This document shows, in pieces, positions 48,198 through 58,070 of a stretch of DNA of 64,000 nucleotides (position 1 is its first letter; each line of letters starts with the position of its first letter). Below the pieces are notes generated by a model. That model ran no database searches and was not told the origin of the DNA. It saw only the letters and a program-made list of their open reading frames with translations. The position numbers and the translations under genes are program-made. Source of the DNA: Bacteroidota bacterium (GTDB lineage Bacteria > Bacteroidota > Bacteroidia > Bacteroidales > Prolixibacteraceae); contig JAJRSD010000083.1 of the NCBI GenBank assembly GCA_024278975.1, positions 24,967 to 88,966 on the forward strand, written 5' to 3'.

Positions 48198-49739
48198 ATG
48201 TTGTTAAAAAAAATATCATTCACAGCACTCTTCTTGTTTGCATTTAATAGTTTCTCCTTCTCACAAAATCAGGCTCTTTCTAAAATCGATAAAAATGATA
48301 TGAAACGTCATTTAACTTTTTTATCATCAGACAGTTTGCAGGGTAGGAAGTTGGGGACAGAGGTTCCGGGGTTGGATATTGCAGCTGACTATATTAGAGC
48401 AAATGCCAAGAGTAACGGGCTTAACCCGGGTGTCGAAAATTATTTCCAAAAGGTTAGTTTGGTTTCGGTAAAACCCAACGAAAATAATTTTATTGAGGTG
48501 ATTGATAATAGAGGGACAGTTCGTTTATGGTCGGAGAAATTGATTAGTTATGGAAAATCGTCCGGAGAAATTGAGATGCAAAATGAAGGCATTATATTGT
48601 TGGGATTTGCAACCGAAGATTCGATAACAACTGATGTTGAAGGGAAAGTGGTGGTGGTTTCGCAAAGTACGCCGGAGTTGTTTTTAGAAAAAGAGACGGG
48701 TTGGAGTAGTCGTTTGGAAAGACCAAAAATAGAGAAGATTACGAAGAAGAATCCAAAGGCAATTATATTTGTTCTCAACCCAAACATAAAAGCAAGAAAT
48801 TCTTTTTCGATGTTAGACCGTTGGCTGAACCGCGAGCGTTATTCATTAAAATCACCGGCTAAAAATAATCCGCCAGTATTAATTGTTATGCCCGAGGTTG
48901 CCGATGCTCTTTTAGGAGGAGATGGAAAATATAATAAATATTTAACAGGGGTTGCAAAAGGGAAAAAGAAGATTGTTTCTGTAAAAAAGAGAAAAGTAAA
49001 TTTGAAGTTTGGGTCAAATTCAGAGCCGGTTGAAGCAAAAAATATTATTGGTGTGGTTGAAGGCAGCGACCCCGTTTTAAAAAATGAATACGTTATTTTT
49101 ATGGCTCATTACGATCATCTTGGAGTTGGAAAAGATGGCGATGTTTATAATGGTGCCGACGATAACGGTTCAGGAACTGTTACACTTTTAGAAGTTGCGG
49201 AGGCATTTACAAGCCTGGAACAGAAACCAAAACGGAGCATAGTTTTTTTGTGGGTAACATGCGAAGAGATTGGAATGTTTGGATCTAATTATTATACCGA
49301 CAACCCTGTTTTTCCTCTCGAAAAAACTGTGGCCTGTATCAATATCGATATGGACGGGCGGGTTTACGAACCGCGCGATTCGGTATGGAATAAATCGCCA
49401 AAAAAGGTGAAAGATTTTGATGGATTATTTACACTTTGCAACAATGTTTGGCCAGAGATAGAAGAGATTAGCAATTCGAATTGTGAAAAGCTTGGATTGA
49501 TTCCCGACTGTTCGTTGCCATCAAAATTTTTACGAAGCAGCGACCATTATCACTTTCATAAAAATGGAATTCCGATAATAAATTATGCCACCGGTTATCA
49601 TGCCGATTACCATAAAGTTGGCGATGAGGTTTCGAAAATTAGTTTTGAAAAAATGAAGCGGGTTGCCGACCTCTGTTTTTTGGTGGGATACGAAATTGCA
49701 AATCGTGATGAAATCGAGTTTGACAGAGAAGAAAATTAA
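48198..49739 (+). CDS. M28-family metallopeptidase
   Basis: VIFMAHYDHLGVGKDGDVYNGADDNGSGTVTLLEVAEAF; LWVTCEEIGMFGSNYY; YHADYHKVGDEV. Confidence 0.93.
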   Translation: MLLKKISFTALFLFAFNSFSFSQNQALSKIDKNDMKRHLTFLSSDSLQGRKLGTEVPGLDIAADYIRANAKSNGLNPGVENYFQKVSLVSVKPNENNFIEVIDNRGTVRLWSEKLISYGKSSGEIEMQNEGIILLGFATEDSITTDVEGKVVVVSQSTPELFLEKETGWSSRLERPKIEKITKKNPKAIIFVLNPNIKARNSFSMLDRWLNRERYSLKSPAKNNPPVLIVMPEVADALLGGDGKYNKYLTGVAKGKKKIVSVKKRKVNLKFGSNSEPVEAKNIIGVVEGSDPVLKNEYVIFMAHYDHLGVGKDGDVYNGADDNGSGTVTLLEVAEAFTSLEQKPKRSIVFLWVTCEEIGMFGSNYYTDNPVFPLEKTVACINIDMDGRVYEPRDSVWNKSPKKVKDFDGLFTLCNNVWPEIEEISNSNCEKLGLIPDCSLPSKFLRSSDHYHFHKNGIPIINYATGYHADYHKVGDEVSKISFEKMKRVADLCFLVGYEIANRDEIEFDREEN

Positions 49740-49763
49740 TAGTGACTATTCATTTCATAAAAA

Positions 49764-49789
49764 AAAGCTGTCCAATCCGGACAGCTTTC
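49764..49789 (+). terminator. Hairpin terminator candidate
   Basis: AAAGCTGTCC-AATC-CGGACAGCTTTC between convergent genes. Confidence 0.6.
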
Positions 49790-49822
49790 TCAATAATCAT
49801 ATCTAAAAGTTTTAATATTTTT

Positions 49823-51232
49823 TTATTTCATAGCAACTTTCATCGCCTCGGTAGTAGTGTAATATTTAACAATCATATTTGGTACTTCCCATTCTGGTAA
49901 ACGTCCCCATTTCAGATAGCGCAAATATTTTGCAGTAACCTGCCCAAAATGTGCTTCGTGACCAACTTTGTATTTGGCCGGGATTTCAACTTTCCACAAT
50001 TTATCGCTCAACTTTACAAGTTTAATTCCGGGATACATAACCGCGAGATCCTGATTAATTGCTTTTCCCAAACCTCCGGCAAAAGATTCCAGACCTTCAT
50101 TTATAACTGCTTCAACATAAAGAGTTGGTTTGAAATTTTCTTCGGCACCTTGCTTAATAATAATGTTGCACATTGTACCTCGCATAATAGAATAGTGTGT
50201 GTCGGCAGTTCCTTCGGGTGCCTGATAATTCCAGATTACCGATGCTTTTGCATGAATACCTTTTAATTTATAGTTGATTTCGCCGTTACTGTAAACTTTT
50301 AAAACTCCGTCTTTAACATCTTTTTTCAGATATTCAGGAAACTCATTCAATCCCGTAACTTTTTTAAACATCTCGGGAGTCAGGTCTGTTGTCCAGCGTT
50401 TTGCAGATACAATTTCAACATCCGATTTTGCAAGAGTAACTTCAGGAAAAGCTTCCCACTGAATTAAATCGACCAAATGAGTTGTAACATCAACAATTCC
50501 TTCGCCTTGCTGCGCCACATCGAAAAACCATGCCGGACGAATTAACGGGCTGCCCGAAACATATTTAAAAAAGTGGTGCACACTCTCTTTTGTAATTGCA
50601 GGCTCTTCCTCGATTCCGGTTTGCAGTGTCCCAAAAACCTCAGGTATTTTCGATAGTTCGCGCTGAAGTATTGTAGTAACTTCATGCCGCTCGGTCATTA
50701 TATCGTAAAGTAAAACACCTTTTTCTTTAGCAGTTTTAAATGCCTGCTCCAGTTTTGGAAATTCATCGGGATTTATAACCATTGGTTTATCGGCAAGAAC
50801 ATTAATTCCGGCTTCGATGGTTTTTGCAATAAATTCAGTTTTTTTTGCATTGTTACCCGATGTAACCATTAAATTGCCCGGTTTTTCTGCAATCATTTTT
50901 TCGAAGAAATCGTCTCCTCTATAAACTTTCTCTTCCCACGATGTTGGGTTTTCGGCACGGGTATTAAATCCGTTAATTCGTTTTAAGTGACCTTCCACAT
51001 CCGGACCTGCCGGTGCAAAAACGTAAACAACCGGGTCAACCTGGTCGTACATCGATTTTTGTACAAGTGCAGCGTGGAAATGACCCGGGTCGAGAGTCAT
51101 AATTTTAACTTCGCCTTTAGCTCCTGTAAACATACTTTTCTCTTTTTCGGTTTGATTTGATTTTTGACTTCCGCCCGTGCAAGCTGTAAATAGTATCGCA
51201 AAAACGAGAGCCACAAAAGATAATTTTTTCAT
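49823..51232 (-). CDS. Gfo/Idh/MocA-family oxidoreductase-like lipoprotein
   Basis: Lipobox LFTACTGG; KIMTLDPGHFHAALVQKSMYDQVDPVVYVFAP; EAGINVLADKPMVINPDEF. Confidence 0.85.
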   Translation of the reverse strand: MKKLSFVALVFAILFTACTGGSQKSNQTEKEKSMFTGAKGEVKIMTLDPGHFHAALVQKSMYDQVDPVVYVFAPAGPDVEGHLKRINGFNTRAENPTSWEEKVYRGDDFFEKMIAEKPGNLMVTSGNNAKKTEFIAKTIEAGINVLADKPMVINPDEFPKLEQAFKTAKEKGVLLYDIMTERHEVTTILQRELSKIPEVFGTLQTGIEEEPAITKESVHHFFKYVSGSPLIRPAWFFDVAQQGEGIVDVTTHLVDLIQWEAFPEVTLAKSDVEIVSAKRWTTDLTPEMFKKVTGLNEFPEYLKKDVKDGVLKVYSNGEINYKLKGIHAKASVIWNYQAPEGTADTHYSIMRGTMCNIIIKQGAEENFKPTLYVEAVINEGLESFAGGLGKAINQDLAVMYPGIKLVKLSDKLWKVEIPAKYKVGHEAHFGQVTAKYLRYLKWGRLPEWEVPNMIVKYYTTTEAMKVAMK

Positions 51233-51276
51233 TATTAATTGATTTTTGGTTTTTAATTATGAGTACAAATTTAAGA

Positions 51277-51564
51277 TTAAAAATCAATTTGTGTTAAAAA
51301 TTTTCGTAATGATAAATGTTGTATTCCCCGATATGATGTACCTGTAATTTCATCAAGCGTAATTACGTATTTTGGGTAGTTATCTTTCACGGCAAGCAAA
51401 CTCCCAAATTCTCGTTCCATTGTTTTTCGTCCTTCTATACGGAGAGCAATCTGAATATATCTCTTCTCTCCATTCTTTTTGGCAATAAAAACTTTTATAA
51501 GGTCTTTTCTATAAAATGGCCTTATTATTTTCAGATATAACTCTCTTTGTATAACACTATTCAT
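51277..51564 (-). pseudogene. Internally deleted AAA/DUF4143-type ATPase remnant (N- and C-termini joined in frame)
   Basis: MNSVIQRELYLKIIRPFYRKDLIKVF resembles the N-terminus before Walker A; IAKKNGEKRYIQIALRIEGRKTMEREFGSLLAVKDNYPKYVITLDEITGTSYRGIQHLSLRKFL resembles the C-terminus; ATPase core absent. Confidence 0.7.
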
Positions 51565-51715
51565 AGAGGCTGTTATTTATAATTAAAGGTTTAGCAGATA
51601 TCGTTAAAAATATTGCTTATCCACAACAGATTTAATAAAAGATTAAATTGTATAATATCTACACAACAAAATTTAGTACTGAACAGAAATGATTAGAACA
51701 GATTATTCCATAAAA

Positions 51716-53328
51716 CTAGTGGACTCTGGCATAATTTATTCCGGTAAGAAAGTGGATATCGCGGTTAAAAGTGGATAAATCGTTTTTGTTGAATTGGTCG
51801 AAATTATTGTACCCACAAGCGCGTGCAACAACTTTCATTAAATCGTTTGTTGCCAGTAAAAAATTACTCAACTGTTTTGCCGAACTTTGAATAATTAACC
51901 TCTGCCGCAAATCCTCTTTTTGTGTGGCTACACCCACCGGACAACTGTTTGTGTTGCAGGCGCGCATTGCAATGCAACCAACTGCCTGCAATGCCGAATT
52001 GGAAATTGCAACTGCATCGGCACCCAACATCAGTGCTTTTGCAAAATCGTCGGCGATACGTAAACCTCCCGTAATTATCAGAGTAATATTATCTGCATTT
52101 CGTTTGTCCAAATGTTTACGTGCGCGAGCCAATGCCGGAATTGTGGGAACATTAATATTGTCACGTAAAATAGTTGGTGCTGCACCAGTTCCGCCGCCTC
52201 TTCCATCAAGAATTATATAATCTGCCCCGGCTTCCAAGGCAAAATCAATATCTTTTTCGATATGACTTGCGGCAATTTTAAACCCGATTGGAATACCGCC
52301 GGTTTTTTGTCGCACTTCGTTGGCAAAGCTGGCAAAATCGGATACCGTTTTTAAATCGGAAAAGCAGCGGGAGAGATAGCATCTTGTCCTTCTTTCAAAC
52401 CACGAACTTCGGCAATCTCTTTTGTAACCTTATTCCCGGGGAGGTGTCCGCCGGTTCCGGTTTTTGCTCCCTGTCCGCCTTTAAAATGAAAAGCCTGTGC
52501 TTTTTGCACTTTCTCCCACGAAAAACCAAACATACCCGATGCCAGTTCATAAAAATATTTCGAATTGTTTTCCTGTTCTTGTGGCAACATTCCACCTTCT
52601 CCGCTGGCAATTCCGGTACCTGACATTTCTGCCCCTTTTGCCAGAGCAATTTTAGTTTCCTGCGACAATGCCCCAAAACTCATATCGGAAATAAAAATTG
52701 GAATATCGATAACCAATGGTTTTTTTGCATTCTTACCAATCACAACTTGTGACTTAACCTCCTCATTATCTAACAAAGGTCGCCTGAATAATTGAGCAGG
52801 TAAAAACTGAATGTCTTCCCATTTTGGAAGTGTGTTTCTATCGACTCCCATTGCGGCAGTTGGACCGTGACCAACTTTTTTCAAGCCATGTTTTGCCAGT
52901 TTTCTGATGTATCCGTTATAAGGCTCTGCACTTTCGGGATGCGTGTCCTGATAACTTCCCAAATATTCGTTGTGGTTAAATGGTTGTGGATTTTTCTCCA
53001 GATAATTGTCGATTTCCGATTCATCAACCCAAACAAAGTCATCTTTAATTTCGGAGGTAAATTTATAAAGTACCTCTTTATTATTATATTCCGAAACTCC
53101 TGTTTCATATTTGTAATCCCAGCCATGCAACCCGCAAATTATGTTATGCCCTTCAATGTGTCCGTCGGCCATTAACGCGCCACGGTGCAGACAACGCCCA
53201 TATAAAACTGAAATTTTATTGTCGTAGCGAATAACAACTAAATCTAAATCTAAATCTTTAACTCGTGCATGAGTAGGTTTCCTATCTTCGATGGAGGAGT
53301 ATTTAATAAGATTTATGGGTTTTTGCAT
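51716..53328 (-). pseudogene. Rieske [2Fe-2S] domain fused to FMN-binding glutamate-synthase-like domain, split by a 1-nt frameshift near 52356
   Basis: ORFs 52351..53328 and 51716..52315; CLHRGALMADG..CGLHGWDY (Rieske); GGQGAKTGTGGHLPGNKV..AISPAAFP|DLKTVSDFASFANEVRQKTGG..DGRGGGTGAAP; CCGATTTAA would read through if CCGGATTTA. Confidence 0.88.
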
Positions 53329-54191
53329 TATCTGTTTCTTTTAAGAATCTGCATTAATTGTTCAATTCCGCTATTGTAGAACTGTTTTACCTGAAGATAT
53401 TGATTTTCTACGGAAGTTCCATCAATAATTTCGCTGTGTGTTAAAACGGCACCATTCCAATCTGGTGTTAACCAATTTCCAATTTTCAACGGCGCAAAAT
53501 TTGAGATGTTTTTCACCTCTTTTTCTGACCAAAAACTAATATAAAAATATGGTTCGTTTACCATTTCGTCCGGAATTGCCCAACCCAGCCCAATGGTTTG
53601 AGTAACTTTCCCTTCGGCGTTTTTACCCGCTGTAAAAAAAGTACCTGTGTCAAAATGATGTGGCCAAATTCGTACTGGAATTGCATCGCTGAAATAGGCA
53701 ATTAACTCATTTATAATTATTTCTGCATTATTACGGAGAATTGAATTCTGTACAAATGCTGTATTATTTGTGGTTAAAAATTTACTGTCTGACAACCATT
53801 GAGTTGGGAGTTTGTAAGGCTGCTCGGTTTTTATTTTTGAAATATCAACTCCTTCAATAATTAAAACTTGTTTGAGTTCACCAAAAACCTGCTCGAAGGT
53901 TTTATTATTTAGTTGAATAGTTTTTAGAGTTGAACCATTTGATTGCAAAATCACAATTTCCATAGTTGAAAGTTGAAGACCAATTTGCAACCCATTTTTC
54001 AATTTATTGCCCAACAGCATCTCCTTGTCAGAAATAAATTGCATGTTAATGTTACTGGAGTCTGGTTTTTTAGGTACAATATATCTGCCCACCAGTGCTA
54101 TAAATTGTGCTGCAAGATGTTGCTGTCCCAGAGCATTTCTCGTGTTTTTATCAAACTCAAAAAGAGATGGTTTCCATAAAGTGTTTTGCAT
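53328..54191 (-). CDS. DUF5996-like protein
   Basis: VRIWPHHFDTGTFFTAGKNAEGKVTQTIGLGWAIPDEMVNEPYFYISFWS; family recalled, moderate certainty. Confidence 0.6.
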   Translation of the reverse strand: MQNTLWKPSLFEFDKNTRNALGQQHLAAQFIALVGRYIVPKKPDSSNINMQFISDKEMLLGNKLKNGLQIGLQLSTMEIVILQSNGSTLKTIQLNNKTFEQVFGELKQVLIIEGVDISKIKTEQPYKLPTQWLSDSKFLTTNNTAFVQNSILRNNAEIIINELIAYFSDAIPVRIWPHHFDTGTFFTAGKNAEGKVTQTIGLGWAIPDEMVNEPYFYISFWSEKEVKNISNFAPLKIGNWLTPDWNGAVLTHSEIIDGTSVENQYLQVKQFYNSGIEQLMQILKRNR

Positions 54192-54227
54192 TTTTATCTT
54201 TTTAGTAAAAGTAAAATATTTTTGGTA

Positions 54228-54509
54228 CTATTTCGATACCTGAACTCCACGCCAAAAAGCAATATGGTTTTTAATGTTTTTTGCCAGATTCGATGGAGTG
54301 GAGTAGTACCAGGCGGCATTGCTATTTGTTTTTCCTTCAACTATTACATCGTAATAAGACGCTGTGCCTTTCCATGGACAGACTGTGTGCGTTTCGTTTT
54401 CGGTTAAATATTCTTTGTTAACCGACTCTACTGGGAAATACTGGTTTCCCTCAATATTTATTGTTTTGCTACTTTCTGCAATAACTTTTCCGTTCCAAAT
54501 TGCTCTCAT
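54228..54509 (-). CDS. DUF427-domain protein
   Basis: MRAIWNGKVIAESSKTINIEGNQYFPVESV..THTVCPWKGTASYYDVIVEGK..AWYYSTPS. Confidence 0.88.
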   Translation of the reverse strand: MRAIWNGKVIAESSKTINIEGNQYFPVESVNKEYLTENETHTVCPWKGTASYYDVIVEGKTNSNAAWYYSTPSNLAKNIKNHIAFWRGVQVSK

Positions 54510-54599
54510 AATTATATTGTTTTTTTAAGAGAGTCGGATAGAGTGAAGAAACCTGACAATTTTGGAGAATCCTTAAAAGATAACAGGGAGTGGTTTCAA

Positions 54600-57500
54600 T
54601 TATTTACTCAAATCTTTAATCCGAATATTTCTGAATTTCAATTCCGAACCATGCCCAAGAAAACCGATGTACCCTTTTTTATTCAATAATCCCGGATGAT
54701 TTTTATGATCCAGTGTTCCGTTTTTACTGGCTTCGGCAATGTCGCCATCTAAAATAATTTCGCCATTTAGAGTAATTGTTATTCGATTACCTTTTGCGAT
54801 TACCTCTTCGGTATTCCATTCTCCTACAGCATTTTGGAAACCACGTTTTGCAGGAATTACTCCGTAAACCGAACCGTGATACTGGTACTCGTGAAGGTTC
54901 GCATAAATGGCAGCCGTGTTCTCAAGAATTTGTAATTCCATTGCTTTGTAAGCAGCATCGCCTTCAAGTGGTGCACGAATTCCAAGACCGTTATTTGCTC
55001 CCGGAGTAAGCTGAAATTCGAACCGGAAAATAAAATCGCTGTACTCTTTCTCGGTGAAAAGATTTCCGTGCCCACCCATTTTAGGGTTCACAATCAACTC
55101 TCCATTTTCGGCATAATAATCGGTTTTATTTCCCTGCCAGCCATCTAAATTTTTACCATTGAAGAGCGAGACAAAACCATCGGCTTTCTCTTGCTCTGTC
55201 AGCCCTATCTCTTTTGTATTAATTTCGCGAACATAAATATTGCGGAATTGAAGTAGATTTCCATGTGCCTGCAATTCAATTGCACCGGTTTTAAAAATCG
55301 GAATTTCACGATTCCAGTAGTTGTCCATTTTAATATTGTCAACCACCAGTTCGCCATTCAGATAAACGGTTACATTTTCGCCAATCATTGTAATGCGGAA
55401 AGTATTCCACTCATCAATCGGATTATCGGCAACTTTTAAAGGTTTGCTTATGTGTTTTTTATTATTGTACAATCCGCCTGAGCCAACCTGAGCACCAGAT
55501 TCAACCCGCGAAGTATCCCAAATCTGAACTTGTGGAGTGCCACGTAAATATATTCCACTGTCGCCCTCTTTTGTAATTAGCCAGTCAACAATTAACTCAA
55601 AATCAGCATAATCTTTTACCGAACAGAGATTATGTCCTTTCCCGCTAAAAATAATTTTACCATCTTTTACACTCCAGTTTTCCGATACTTTTTTATCAGC
55701 TTCGGCCTGTTTTTGTGCCAACTCATCCTCGCTCATTTCGGCGCGGGTAATTGGGTTGCCAACCAATCCTTTCCAGCCATCGAGATTTTTTCCGTTAAAC
55801 ATCGATACAAAACCTTTCTCTTTAGACATTTTTGCAAGGTAATTATCAATATCAATTTTAAAGTACTGACTATCGCCGCCAGTCATAATCGATTTTGCTT
55901 TTTCAAGTAAATCACTCACAATCTCGCCCGAGAAACCATTATTCTGATTATTTGTTGGCAAGGCAATTTTCATGATTGAAATGGAAGTAGCTTGTTGTAA
56001 CTCCTCATCGTCAATAAATTGTTCTAAATAAATTAACGAAAGGAAAGTTTTTAATTTACCGATGGAAGAAATGACACTGTTTTTATCGTCGTCTGAAGAT
56101 GCGTACGGCATTATTTTACGGTATTGCAACAGTTTTTGGTCGTCGGGGATTTTTGCCGAACCAACCATTCTTACGAAGTTTGAGAATGCTTTTTGCTGGT
56201 AATTGCCCGTTGAAGTTTTGCAAATTTCGTAAAGCGATTTCGACGCTGAATAATCTTTCCAGTTTGTTAATGCTTCGAAAGCTGCATCTTTGGTTTCGCC
56301 GGTTGAAGTGTTAAAATAACCGCTAACAGTTTTGAGTGCAACGTCTCCACCTATTTCAGGAAGGATTGAAATAATTCGTGATTTTTTATCGGTAGCTTTT
56401 AAGGCTGTAAATATTTTGCCACCCTCTTGTTGTTCTGTTTGAACTCCTTTTGCCGCAGCAACAACTGCCATTTGAGTTTGTGTAATCTCATTTTCATCCT
56501 CAACAGAAAGTAAAAGTTTAATTAGCTCATCCAAATTCTTTTCGGTTGAAACTTTTTTAAGTGCATCAAAAGCAGCTATTTTTTCATCATTATCAGCCGA
56601 CGATGTAGCTTCAAATATCTCATCGAAATATTGCGAACCTGCTTTGGCTGCAATAATTTCGATGAATGCAGCTTTTGTTGTGCCCGATGTTTTATCTAAT
56701 TGTACAGCCACCGGTGCGAGATGATTTTTATCGAGTATTTGTAAAAGAACAGCTTTTGTGGCTTCAATATCGTTTCCTTTTGCGAGGTGCGAAATTAATG
56801 CTGAAGTAGATTTTGATCCCTCCAGTTTTGCAAGTGCAACAACTGCCTCCTGGCGAACAACTGCTGATGTTGAATTTAAGTTTTCTTCAATAAAACCGAC
56901 AGCAAAATTATCACCTCTATTTCCAAGCATATAAATAATCTCAGCTTTTGTTTCAGGATTTACGTTTACCGCTTTTGCTACCCATGCACGAGTGTCGGCA
57001 ACTCCGCCAATTTTTTTGGCCGTATTTAATACTGAATATCGGAATGCTTTGTCGTTGTTGTCAACGGCATCCAATAAAAGAGGAGTAGCTTCGTAACCCA
57101 GGTATTTAGCGTAAATAGAGAGAGCCGTTGAGTAGTTGTGTAAAAGGTCAGCCGATTGGTTTGCTTTAAAAATTTCGTTGCAGGCTTTTTTCATCAACTC
57201 TGTTTCGTTTTGCTCGCCCAAACGATTTGTATAATTTAAAAATGCTTCGGCGGCATCGGTTGCTTCGTATTTAAAATCTACTGCTTTTGCAGCTTTCAAC
57301 ATTGTTTTATACGAATCGGGGACCCCAATATTTGCCAGAGCTGCAAGTACAGTCTTTTGCATACATGGTTTACCCGAATTTACAAATGGTGTAATTTTAT
57401 CTACTGCATGCTGGCATTTTAATGTGCCGAGTGCCCGTACCAAAGTAGCTCTGTTTTTTCCTTCAACAGAAGGAAGTGCAGCCATAATATTTTTGGCAAC

Positions 57501-57992
57501 TTTTTTAATTCTTAATGCTAAAAGTGTTTGTGTTGCCGGCTCGCAAAGTTCTGTTTCGGTTAAATATGCAGAAACTTCAGCTATACATTTTTCGCTGCCA
57601 ACCATATTTAGCTGGTTCAATAAAAAAGTTTTTACCTCGGTGTCTTTAGCTGCTTTTAATGCAATTAAAATATTGTCTTCGGCGAAAGCTCGTGCCTCCT
57701 CTTTACCAAATTGACTTGCATATCGGGCTAAACTGTTTATTGCAAAACGTACCGCGGTATCGTCGCCAACTCCCGGGGGAGTTAGCTCTGCTGCTAACTT
57801 TCGAAATCCTTCAGGACCAATATTTATCAGCTCAATCATTGCTTTATCGCGATGAGCCAGAGTTTTGGTTGGCATCTGCGCCAAAACATCGGCAACTTTA
57901 GTATCTAAAGTTCTGTTGTCTTGCGCAAAACTGCTGATGCTAAAAACCGTAAGCATCAAAATTGCTATTATTTGAAATGTATTTTTGTTCAT
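54600..57992 (-). CDS. HEAT-repeat protein with two C-terminal DUF1080 (3-keto-disaccharide hydrolase-like) domains
   Basis: HEAT-like N-terminal two-thirds; FVSMFNGKNLDGWKGL...GDSGIYLRGTPQVQIWD and FVSLFNGKNLDGWQGN...NNGLGIRAPLEGDAAYKAMELQI. Confidence 0.9.
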   Translation of the reverse strand: MNKNTFQIIAILMLTVFSISSFAQDNRTLDTKVADVLAQMPTKTLAHRDKAMIELINIGPEGFRKLAAELTPPGVGDDTAVRFAINSLARYASQFGKEEARAFAEDNILIALKAAKDTEVKTFLLNQLNMVGSEKCIAEVSAYLTETELCEPATQTLLALRIKKVAKNIMAALPSVEGKNRATLVRALGTLKCQHAVDKITPFVNSGKPCMQKTVLAALANIGVPDSYKTMLKAAKAVDFKYEATDAAEAFLNYTNRLGEQNETELMKKACNEIFKANQSADLLHNYSTALSIYAKYLGYEATPLLLDAVDNNDKAFRYSVLNTAKKIGGVADTRAWVAKAVNVNPETKAEIIYMLGNRGDNFAVGFIEENLNSTSAVVRQEAVVALAKLEGSKSTSALISHLAKGNDIEATKAVLLQILDKNHLAPVAVQLDKTSGTTKAAFIEIIAAKAGSQYFDEIFEATSSADNDEKIAAFDALKKVSTEKNLDELIKLLLSVEDENEITQTQMAVVAAAKGVQTEQQEGGKIFTALKATDKKSRIISILPEIGGDVALKTVSGYFNTSTGETKDAAFEALTNWKDYSASKSLYEICKTSTGNYQQKAFSNFVRMVGSAKIPDDQKLLQYRKIMPYASSDDDKNSVISSIGKLKTFLSLIYLEQFIDDEELQQATSISIMKIALPTNNQNNGFSGEIVSDLLEKAKSIMTGGDSQYFKIDIDNYLAKMSKEKGFVSMFNGKNLDGWKGLVGNPITRAEMSEDELAQKQAEADKKVSENWSVKDGKIIFSGKGHNLCSVKDYADFELIVDWLITKEGDSGIYLRGTPQVQIWDTSRVESGAQVGSGGLYNNKKHISKPLKVADNPIDEWNTFRITMIGENVTVYLNGELVVDNIKMDNYWNREIPIFKTGAIELQAHGNLLQFRNIYVREINTKEIGLTEQEKADGFVSLFNGKNLDGWQGNKTDYYAENGELIVNPKMGGHGNLFTEKEYSDFIFRFEFQLTPGANNGLGIRAPLEGDAAYKAMELQILENTAAIYANLHEYQYHGSVYGVIPAKRGFQNAVGEWNTEEVIAKGNRITITLNGEIILDGDIAEASKNGTLDHKNHPGLLNKKGYIGFLGHGSELKFRNIRIKDLSK

Positions 57993-58041
57993 CTTTTCAA
58001 TATTTAATTATAAAGTTTAATAAAGTCTCTCTTTTTCTGTT

Positions 58042-58070
58042 CCCCTCCGTCGGAGGGGTTAGGGGAGGCC
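58042..58070. repeat. GC-rich intergenic hairpin repeat CCCCTCCG-T-CGGAGGGGTTAGGGGAGGCC
   Basis: Perfect 8-bp arms; related to 41757..41785; directly adjacent to a minus-strand stop. Confidence 0.6.

Noticed and set aside
52395-52676. Additional ORFs on both strands in the Rieske-glutamate synthase region
   Set aside because: Alternative frames of the frameshifted fusion gene.
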